The notes under the pieces: generated by a model
Seen by the model: only the letters and a program-made list of their open reading frames with translations
What the model was told of the DNA's origin: nothing
Databases searched by the model: none
Shown: in pieces, positions 57,592 to 64,000 of the stretch
Numbering within the stretch: the stretch's first letter is position 1
Layout of the letters: the number at the start of each line of letters is the position of its first letter
NCBI RefSeq assembly: GCF_020829625.1
Contig: NZ_JAIVFX010000003.1
Coordinates: 1 to 64,000 of the forward strand
Length of the DNA stretch: 64,000 bases
Reading direction: 5' to 3'
DNA from: Nostoc sp. XA010
Lineage (GTDB): Bacteria > Cyanobacteriota > Cyanobacteriia > Cyanobacteriales > Nostocaceae
Made by a program: the position numbers and the translations under genes

Positions 57592-58251
57592 ATGGCTGTA
57601 GGAATGCCAGAATTCGTTGAAAATCCAGAAAATCGTTGCCCTGTAATTCTGTTACTCGATACTTCTGGCTCGATGTCAGGTCAGCCTATCCAAGAGTTAA
57701 ATCAAGGGCTTGCTGCTTTCAAAGCAGATGTACTCAAAGATTCCCAAGCATCGCTGAGTGTGGAAGTGTCCATGATTACATTTGGTCCTATAGTTAAACT
57801 CACGCAAGACTTTGTGACGATTGACCAATTTACACCGCCTACATTAGAAGTAGATGGTGTTACCCCAATGGGTGGGGCGATTGAGTATGCCTTGGATTTT
57901 CTAGAGAACCGGAAACAGACTTATAAAGACAACGGTATTCTTTATTATCGCCCTTGGGTGTTTTTGATTACAGACGGGGCGCCAACTGACTCCTGGCAAT
58001 CAGCCGCGCAAAGATTGAGACAAGCAGAAGCACAAAGCCGACTGTCATTTTTTGCGGTTGGTGTAAAGGATGCTGATATGAATATCCTCAAACAAATTTC
58101 TCCTCCTGAACGTCCACCAGTTACGCTAAACGGCTTAGATTTTCGTGATATGTTTGTCTGGCTTTCTGCTTCGATGAAACGGGTTTCTAGTGGCAAAGTT
58201 GGGCAAGCTGTAGCTTTACCGACTATGGGATGGGGTCAAATTACCAGTTAG
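57592..58251 (+). CDS. VWA-domain protein (TerY-type)
   Basis: A 219-residue von Willebrand factor A protein. The metal-dependent adhesion site is DTSGSMSGQP (about 23-32), with Thr in DGVTPMGGAIEYAL (about 92-105) and Asp in LITDGAPTDSW (about 125-135). It is the first gene of a three-gene set with a PP2C phosphatase and a kinase, as in the TerY-P triads described for tellurite-resistance-type signalling systems. A repeat (57440-57468) lies 120 bp upstream. Confidence 0.9.
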   Translation: MAVGMPEFVENPENRCPVILLLDTSGSMSGQPIQELNQGLAAFKADVLKDSQASLSVEVSMITFGPIVKLTQDFVTIDQFTPPTLEVDGVTPMGGAIEYALDFLENRKQTYKDNGILYYRPWVFLITDGAPTDSWQSAAQRLRQAEAQSRLSFFAVGVKDADMNILKQISPPERPPVTLNGLDFRDMFVWLSASMKRVSSGKVGQAVALPTMGWGQITS

Positions 58252-58261
58252 AGGAAATTTT

Positions 58262-59059
58262 GTGAATTGGAAAGCTGTTGCACGTTCTGCAATTGGAACA
58301 AGTCATCAAAAACAGGGGATAGGTTGTCAAGATTATGGGGATTATCGCATCTTTGATGATGTGATTGTAGGTGCTGTTGCTGATGGTGCTGGTAGTGCTA
58401 AATATTCTGATGTTGGTTCTCGGTTAGCGGTAGAAACAGTACTCAAATGCTTTTCTGATATTAATGAATTTCCTGATAAACAAGAAGAATTCGAGCAAGG
58501 TTTTTCTCAACCACTTTGTAAAGAAGAAGCTCAGAAAGTATTTGCTAAGATTGTGAATCAAATTATTACGGAATTACAGAAGCAAGCAGATGAAGGAGAT
58601 TATTCTGTCAATGATTTAGCTTGTACTTTGTTGGTTTTCGTGGCAACCCCTGACTGGGTTGCAGCTATGCAAATTGGGGATGGATTTATTGTAATGCGTT
58701 CCCAAGAGTCAGAATATCAACTGTTGTTTCAGCCAGATAAAGGTGAGTTTGCTAATGAAACAACTTTTATCACCTCAACAAATGTATTAAAAGAAATGCA
58801 GGTAAAGGTCATTCCCGAAAAACAAGAGTTTATTTGTGCTTCCACTGATGGACTAGAAAAAGTAGCAATTCGCTTGAGTGACTGGCAACCCTTCTCGCCT
58901 TTCTTTAAACCTTTGGAGGAATACTTGCACGAACCTGTTAATCAAAAGGATGAAGATAAATATCTGATGGAATTTCTTAACTCTGAACGACTAAATTCTC
59001 GCACTGATGATGATAAAACCTTACTTTTGTGCTTGTTTGATGAGAGTAAAATTCAATGA
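58262..59059 (+). CDS. PP2C-family protein serine/threonine phosphatase
   Basis: A 265-residue metal-dependent phosphatase starting at GTG 58262, 10 bp after the VWA gene. Family marks: SHQKQGIGCQDYGDYRI, the metal-binding VADGAGSAKYSDVGSRLAVET (about 40-60), CTLLVFVATPDWVAAMQIGDGFIV (about 120-143), and CASTDGLEKVAIR (about 199-211). Its end overlaps the start of the kinase gene by 4 bp, so the phosphatase and kinase are translationally coupled. Confidence 0.9.
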   Translation: MNWKAVARSAIGTSHQKQGIGCQDYGDYRIFDDVIVGAVADGAGSAKYSDVGSRLAVETVLKCFSDINEFPDKQEEFEQGFSQPLCKEEAQKVFAKIVNQIITELQKQADEGDYSVNDLACTLLVFVATPDWVAAMQIGDGFIVMRSQESEYQLLFQPDKGEFANETTFITSTNVLKEMQVKVIPEKQEFICASTDGLEKVAIRLSDWQPFSPFFKPLEEYLHEPVNQKDEDKYLMEFLNSERLNSRTDDDKTLLLCLFDESKIQ

Positions 59060-61407
59060 CACTTCTCACCTGTACCAGGACGGGACAATCGATTACTCTG
59101 CTGGGTGAACCTAAAATTAGTGGTGAAGCGAAGGTTTGGCAAATAAATTGCAATGGGTACTTAGCAAAAATTTACCACTCGCCAACTCCTGAGCATGTGC
59201 AAAAGTTGGCGGTAATGATAGCGCACCAACCCAAAGAGCCAAACTCTCATCTCAATCATATTTCTTTTGCTTGGCCTAAGTCGGTACTGAAAGATGCTCA
59301 GGCTAATTGCGTGGGCTTTTTAATGCCGGAAATTAAGGAAGGAAAAGAACTTATTGATGTTTACAACCTCAAGCGCCGTAAGACTTTGAAACTTGATGTT
59401 GATTGGCGTTTTCTCCACACAACGGCGCTGAATATCGCCTCAATTATTGAAGCAATTCACATTTCTGGCTATGTTTTGGGTGACATCAAACCGCAAAATA
59501 TTCTTGTCAACGATCGCGCCTTACCTTCTATTATTGATACTGACTCCTTTCAGGTTCGGAATCCGAAAAATAATAAGGTTTATCGTTGTCTAGTTGGTTC
59601 AGAGGGCTTTACACCACCGGAACTGATTGATAAAGATTTTTCTAGCATTGATCAAACAGAAATACACGATCGCTTCCGGTTAGCAGTGATTATCTATCAG
59701 TTGTTGTTTGGTGGTGAAAGTCCTTTTGCGGGAAAGTGGACAGGTACGGGCGAAACTCCAGAAACTAATGAACTTATCCGTCAGGGTTTATGGCTGTATG
59801 CACCAAACCGTTTGATTCAACCTGTAGAAAGGACAATTACTCTTGAGATTGTTCACCCAGAAGTTCAGCGATGTTTTCTCAGATGCTTTAACGATGGTTA
59901 TAAAAATTCTGACTTGCGCCCAACTGCTGGGGATTGGGTAAAGGCGCTCAGACTTGCTGTTAATGAGTTAACTATCTGTGGAAAGGTAGACAGCCACTAC
60001 TACAGCCAAACTTATGGTAAGTGTTATTGGTGCGATCGTTCTACAAAACTTGGTATTGATATATTTCCTGGCTTTGCTAGACCAAAACAACAATCTGCTT
60101 TTGCTGTATCAACATCACAACCTAAAGTTTTTGCCGCAGATAAGATTATAGAAAATGTCCCAATAGTAGGGCAAATCCATACTCTCCAAGGGCATTCCAA
60201 CTCTGTTAATTCCTTAGCTTTCAGCCCAGATGGCAAAATCCTTGCCAGTGGGAGTTATGACAATACTATCAAACTCTGGGATATCGGCACCGGAAGAGAA
60301 ATTTACACCCTTCAGGGGCATTCCAACTCTGTTAATTCCATAGCTTTCAGTCCAGATGGCAAAATCCTTGCAAGTGGGAGTGATGACAAGACTATCAAAC
60401 TCTGGGATGTGACAACAAGAGGGCAAATCCTTACTATCCAGGCGCATCGCGACTCGGTTCGTTCGGTTGCCTTCAGCCCAGATGGCAAAACCCTTGCCAG
60501 TGGGAGTTCTGACAACACTATCAAACTATGGGATATGAGAACAAAAGGTCAAATCCGCACTCTACAAGCGCATTCCGAGTGGGTTCGTTCAGTTGCCTTC
60601 AGTCCAGATGGCAAAACCCTTGCCAGTGGGAGTAATGACAAGACTATCAAATTGTGGGATGTCACCACAGGAGGGCAAATCCGCACTCTCCAGGGGCATT
60701 TTCACTGGGTTGTTTCGGTTGCCTTCAGCCCAGATGGCAAACTCGTTGCCAGTGGGAGTTGTGACAAGACTATCAAACTGTGGGATATCACCACAGGAGG
60801 GCAAATCTGCACTACTCAAGGGCATTCCTACTCGGTTGTTTCGGCTGCCTTCAGCCCAGACGGCAGAATAATTGCCAGTGTGAGTTATGGTGGCATTCAA
60901 CTATGGGATGTAGGCACGGCAAGAGAAATCTACACCCTTAAGGGGCATTCCGACTGGGTTCGTTCCCTAGCTTTGAGTCCAGATGGCAAAATCCTTGCCA
61001 GTGGCAGTAATGACAAGACTATCAATATTTGGCAGCTTGCATCATCAACCAATACAGTTAATTCATCACCAATTAAGCCAATTAAATCTCAAGTTTCGCA
61101 AACTAATCAGTCTGTAAATTCACCATTACGTAATAGGTATAATAAACAAAGTATTTTTCAAAGTGCCGTTGCCCAAAATACTTCTTCATCAGTAAATCCC
61201 ACTTCTGCAAGAAACCAGACAAGTAATAAATCGGTAAACAATACATCTCTAAAATCATCTACCACAGATCCAATTATTCCTATTTTGTCAATATTAGGTT
61301 CAATAGTGTTACGTTATCTTATTCCATCTAGTTTAATTTGGTGGGTATTAGGAGCCTTTTTTATTATATTTATAATAGGAATAATTATCACATCTATAAA
61401 GAAATAA
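59056..61407 (+). CDS. Protein kinase-like domain fused to seven WD40 repeats and a C-terminal membrane anchor
   Basis: The 783 residues begin with a divergent kinase domain. GDIKPQNILV (about 146-155) stands for the catalytic loop (H missing), IDTDSF for DFG, then GSEGFTPPEL and DRFRLAVIIYQLLFGG. A C..C zinc-like motif (KCYWCDRS) follows near 322. Seven WD40 repeats (about 375-655; 'FSPDGKILASGSYDNTIKLWD') form one complete propeller. After a Ser/Asn-rich linker come two hydrophobic helices at the very end. It completes the VWA-PP2C-kinase triad. The propeller would be the partner-sensing part; targets are unknown. Confidence 0.88.
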   Translation: MTLLTCTRTGQSITLLGEPKISGEAKVWQINCNGYLAKIYHSPTPEHVQKLAVMIAHQPKEPNSHLNHISFAWPKSVLKDAQANCVGFLMPEIKEGKELIDVYNLKRRKTLKLDVDWRFLHTTALNIASIIEAIHISGYVLGDIKPQNILVNDRALPSIIDTDSFQVRNPKNNKVYRCLVGSEGFTPPELIDKDFSSIDQTEIHDRFRLAVIIYQLLFGGESPFAGKWTGTGETPETNELIRQGLWLYAPNRLIQPVERTITLEIVHPEVQRCFLRCFNDGYKNSDLRPTAGDWVKALRLAVNELTICGKVDSHYYSQTYGKCYWCDRSTKLGIDIFPGFARPKQQSAFAVSTSQPKVFAADKIIENVPIVGQIHTLQGHSNSVNSLAFSPDGKILASGSYDNTIKLWDIGTGREIYTLQGHSNSVNSIAFSPDGKILASGSDDKTIKLWDVTTRGQILTIQAHRDSVRSVAFSPDGKTLASGSSDNTIKLWDMRTKGQIRTLQAHSEWVRSVAFSPDGKTLASGSNDKTIKLWDVTTGGQIRTLQGHFHWVVSVAFSPDGKLVASGSCDKTIKLWDITTGGQICTTQGHSYSVVSAAFSPDGRIIASVSYGGIQLWDVGTAREIYTLKGHSDWVRSLALSPDGKILASGSNDKTINIWQLASSTNTVNSSPIKPIKSQVSQTNQSVNSPLRNRYNKQSIFQSAVAQNTSSSVNPTSARNQTSNKSVNNTSLKSSTTDPIIPILSILGSIVLRYLIPSSLIWWVLGAFFIIFIIGIIITSIKK

Positions 61408-61677
61408 GCGCTATTCAAAAAGTAAAAAGACTAGGAAAAAATAAATGTATAACCGATTTAACATGGTGTACGGCTGAGAATTACGTCATATTTATTGTAT
61501 GATCATGCTGATATCTTTGCTCAAGTTGAAACGACATAGTACCAAATAGCATTGGATATTTTAAATTCCGCTAAAGAATACGCGGAAGCTAATAATATAA
61601 CTCTGAATTTTTTAACTATAATCAAATAAGTCAATTTCGCCTTGAGACAAATTTAGATATAGTTCAATACAGTTGAG
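61408..61677. other. Spacer after the kinase gene
   Basis: About 270 bases of AT-rich sequence without a recognised gene. No clear terminator was found after the kinase stop codon. Confidence 0.35.
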
Positions 61678-61848
61678 TTAAGCATTTCTTCCTTCTGTTC
61701 CTTTCGGTCTTTGGCGTTTTCTTGGAAAAGTTGGCTTTGACAATAGAGTTTTAGCCTTAACTGAATCGTATTGAGATATAGTCCAATCTTCTAAACGCAA
61801 ATTAGGGACTTTTTCAAAATCTTTCCAATTGCGGGTTACTAAAATCCC
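61678..61848 (-). pseudogene. C-terminal fragment of a PIN-domain (VapC-like) toxin
   Basis: The minus-strand frame GILVTRNWKDFEKVPNLRLE followed by DWTI matches the last part of PIN toxins, including the late 'TRN..DF..V..L..EDW' motif. It ends with a Lys/Arg-rich tail. The N-terminal acidic residues of the nuclease are absent. It joins directly to the start of another small gene, so a deletion fused the two. Confidence 0.65.
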
Positions 61849-61851
61849 ATT

Positions 61852-62005
61852 TACTGACAGCTTCTTTAGTTACACCAGAGCCTTTAAAATCTGGTAAGCC
61901 TAGCACTGTCGCACTAACTCCGCCATCTTGTTGATTTTCAATCAGCACATCATAATTTAACTTGGGTACAGTATTGTTAGGATAAGTTTTTACAGTTAAA
62001 TTCAT
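61852..62005 (-). pseudogene. N-terminal fragment of a small antitoxin-like protein
   Basis: Starts MNLTVKTYPNNTVPKLNYDV and continues with ENQQDGGVSATVLGLPDFKG, the form of cyanobacterial HicB/antitoxin-like proteins that begin with a short beta-rich domain. At about 61850 the sequence passes into the PIN fragment in a different frame, and the expected C-terminus is missing. It may be the former partner of that toxin, but this is inferred. Confidence 0.5.
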
Positions 62006-62217
62006 AATATTTTCAAGCTGGAAGTTTTATATTGATTATAACTGCTGACCTACTTACTACTAATCTTTAGTTTGTACGTGTTAGCGTAACGTTTCCTAGA
62101 GAGGCTCAAACTCTCAAAGTAGCACGTTTTGTGCTGGCTAAAAACCTTTATGAATTTACCTGCCTTACTTATATATATGCTTTGATTTTTATCATATTGT
62201 CTTTTGCGATCGCACCA

Positions 62218-62952
62218 ATGATTTACAATCAATCAGAGTTTAATTTACGCTGTGAATGGGGGGTACAAGGAGTTGCTCAACTCGCTCCTATCAGTGATGT
62301 AATCGTAATAGTTGACGTTCTCTCTTTTTCTACCTGCGTGGAAATTGTCACAAATAACGGTGCGATAATTTTTACCTACGCATATAAAGACGAATCAGCC
62401 ATAGATTATGCCAAGTCAGTACAAGCAGAGTTAGCAAGCCATAGACAACGTTGGACAACAAATGGATATTCTCTTTCGCCAAAATCGGTGACTCAGATTC
62501 CTGCTGGAACTAGACTAGTTTTACCGTCACCTAATGGTTCTTTTCTGACTTTACATATAGGGAATACACCAACTTTGGCTGGTTGCTTGCGAAATTGCCA
62601 AGCTGTAGCGCAGTTTGCTCAAAAGTATGGTGATAAAATCGCTGTGATTCCTGCTGGTGAAAGGTGGAAAGAAGATGGTAGCCTCCGCCCTGCATTTGAA
62701 GATTTAATTGGTGCTGGGGCAATCCTCAGTTATTTACGTGGCAGTTTATCACCAGAAGCCGAAGTCGCTGTGACAACATTTCAAGCTTTCCGGCAGGGTT
62801 TGCTGGGTTACTTGAAAAAATGCAGTTCTGGTAAAGAGTTGATTGCAAAAGGTTTTGAGTCAGATGTTGAATTATCAGCCACCTTTAACATTAGTGATTG
62901 TGTACTTTTATTGGGTGATAATGCCTATGTGAATTCCAGAGTACAAGGTTAA
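62218..62952 (+). CDS. comB: 2-phosphosulfolactate phosphatase family protein (ComB-like)
   Basis: From ATG 62218 the protein has 244 residues. It shows the ComB pattern: DVIVIVDVLSFSTCVEIVTNNGAIIF near the start, LVLPSPNGSFLTLH, VIPAGERWKEDGSLRPAFEDLIGAGAI and FQAFRQGLLGYLKKCSSGKEL. In methanogens ComB makes sulfolactate for coenzyme M; in cyanobacteria the true substrate is uncertain. The frame is open 29 codons upstream, but those residues are hydrophobic and unlike the family. The stop lies 3 bp from the galE stop on the other strand. Confidence 0.85.
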   Translation: MIYNQSEFNLRCEWGVQGVAQLAPISDVIVIVDVLSFSTCVEIVTNNGAIIFTYAYKDESAIDYAKSVQAELASHRQRWTTNGYSLSPKSVTQIPAGTRLVLPSPNGSFLTLHIGNTPTLAGCLRNCQAVAQFAQKYGDKIAVIPAGERWKEDGSLRPAFEDLIGAGAILSYLRGSLSPEAEVAVTTFQAFRQGLLGYLKKCSSGKELIAKGFESDVELSATFNISDCVLLLGDNAYVNSRVQG

Positions 62953-62955
62953 TTA

Positions 62956-63969
62956 TCAAGATGCCATACTTAGATGTCTTTGCCTTACAAAGTTACTCTT
63001 CTGTTTTTCCCAAGCAATGGTTGTGTTGATGATCTCGTCTAAATCATTGTGTTTTGGTTGCCAACCCAAAACCCTATGGATTTTATCAGCACAAGCTGCA
63101 ACACAGGCAGGATCGCCTGGACGACGTGGTGCGGCAATAACGGGAAAATCTACACCAGAAATAGCCTTGACTCTTTCAATAACTTGTCGCACACTGTATC
63201 CTTGCCCATAACCGCAGTTGAAAATTTGGCTTTCACCTCTTTTTTCTAAGTAATCCAAAGCATCTAAGTGAGCAGTCGCTAAATCTTCAACGTGGATATA
63301 GTCTCGGATTGCGGTTCCATCAGGTGTAGAAAAATCAGTACCAAAAATTCGTACTTCTGGTTTGCGCTTGAGTGCCGCATCACAAGCAGCCCGAATCAAG
63401 TGGGTGGCATTCGGTGACATTTGCCCCAATAGTCCACTTGGTTCAGAACCTGCTACATTAAAGTAACGTAGTATTACGTAGTTTAGTGAAGATACTGCTG
63501 CATAGTCCTGGATCAGCCACTCACTCATCAACTTGGAACGTCCGTAAGGATTAATGGGCTGTGTAGGGTTCAACTCAGTAACGAGATTTTCTTCGACTTC
63601 TCCATAGACTGCGGCTGTGCTGGAAAAAATGAACTTGTTAACACCCATAACGCTACAGCAGCGTAGCAAATTTAAGGTGTTGCGGGTGTTGTTTGCGTAG
63701 TAGTCGAGGGGATGAGCTACTGATTCTGGAACAATCAGACTAGCGGCAAAGTGTAAGACGGCGCTGAATTCATGCTGGGCAAAAACTTGATAAAGATGCT
63801 CAGTGTCTACTAAATCGCCAATAATTAGTTTTCCGTGTAGTACAGATGCTCGTGAACCTGTAGAGCAGTTGTCGTAAACTACGACATCATAACCAGCCTC
63901 TCCCAGTTGACGAACTACATGGGAGCCAATGTAACCGGCACCACCAGTTACCAATATTTTATTTTTCAT
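62956..63969 (-). CDS. galE: UDP-glucose 4-epimerase
   Basis: Interconverts UDP-glucose and UDP-galactose with bound NAD. The 337 residues have the nucleotide loop VTGGAGYIGSHVVRQL (about 7-22), catalytic Ser/Thr region FSSTAAVYGE (about 115-124), YGRSK (Tyr-X3-Lys, about 142-146), and the substrate loop RYFNVAGSEPSG. The C-terminus includes FNCGYGQGYSVRQVIE. Length and ends are normal. It is convergent with the comB-like gene. Confidence 0.95.
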   Translation of the reverse strand: MKNKILVTGGAGYIGSHVVRQLGEAGYDVVVYDNCSTGSRASVLHGKLIIGDLVDTEHLYQVFAQHEFSAVLHFAASLIVPESVAHPLDYYANNTRNTLNLLRCCSVMGVNKFIFSSTAAVYGEVEENLVTELNPTQPINPYGRSKLMSEWLIQDYAAVSSLNYVILRYFNVAGSEPSGLLGQMSPNATHLIRAACDAALKRKPEVRIFGTDFSTPDGTAIRDYIHVEDLATAHLDALDYLEKRGESQIFNCGYGQGYSVRQVIERVKAISGVDFPVIAAPRRPGDPACVAACADKIHRVLGWQPKHNDLDEIINTTIAWEKQKSNFVRQRHLSMAS

Positions 63970-64000
63970 TTCTTTTTCCTTATCTACCTTTACCTAACAA

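Noticed and set aside
60214..60900. Several long frames opposite or out of frame within the kinase-WD40 gene
   Set aside because: They reflect the near-identical WD40 repeat units read in other frames.

Overview
The window is chromosomal DNA of a filamentous, probably heterocyst-forming cyanobacterium of the Nostoc/Anabaena group. The signs are abundant HIP1 octamers (gcgatcgc), short tandem repeats of the Nostoc type, a dnaE gene split by a naturally split intein, the cyanobacterial atp gene order (atp1-I-H-G-F-D-A-C), an adjacent flavodiiron pair resembling flv3B-flv1B, an FtsH2-like protease and XisH/XisI proteins. All identifications come from reading the sequence and remembered family features; no database was searched.

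Layout. Positions 1-3862 hold the edge of an IS630 transposase, then rsmA, ispE, a DUF3082 membrane protein and a GerMN lipoprotein. A tRNA-Gly(CCC) gene follows at 4033-4104. Two bases after it begins a ~20.1-kb type V-K CRISPR-associated transposon (CAST, 4107-24195). In order it contains a TnsB-site-rich end, a delocalised homing guide that matches 16 nt of the neighbouring tRNA-Gly, a four-repeat CRISPR array, a tracrRNA, cas12k, cargo, tniQ, tnsC, tnsB and the second end. The cargo is an Eco57I-type DNA methylase, an Rpn/DUF2887 nuclease-like protein, a 1776-residue DruE/DISARM-like DUF1998 helicase with a C-terminal nuclease-like domain, and a protein of ten Ig-like (BIG2-type) repeats.

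The CAST is damaged. A deletion with its junction at a HIP1 octamer removed the 5' ends of both cas12k and the divergent methylase gene. The tnsB-side end abuts a 5'-truncated ltrA, and the two flanks show no matching 5-bp duplication. The homing guide, array, tracrRNA and tnsB/tnsC/tniQ look intact, so the element appears to have reached this tRNA by guide-directed homing and then decayed.

The rest (24.2-64 kb) is mostly core chromosome. It holds ftsH; a pabC-like lyase; a GNAT acetyltransferase; ackA; a PaiB-like flavoprotein; the dnaE N-half with intein-N; a dicarboxylate symporter; a TIGR03032 protein; two flavodiiron genes; tmRNA (ssrA); the atp operon; methyltransferases; a VWA / PP2C / kinase-WD40 triad of the TerY-P type; a comB-like gene; and galE. 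Between these lie relics: transposase, Uma2, vanadium haloperoxidase and toxin-antitoxin fragments, and an xisHI cassette lying between degenerate duplicates of a methyltransferase gene. Small dispersed repeats have inserted in frame into at least ackA and one methyltransferase gene.
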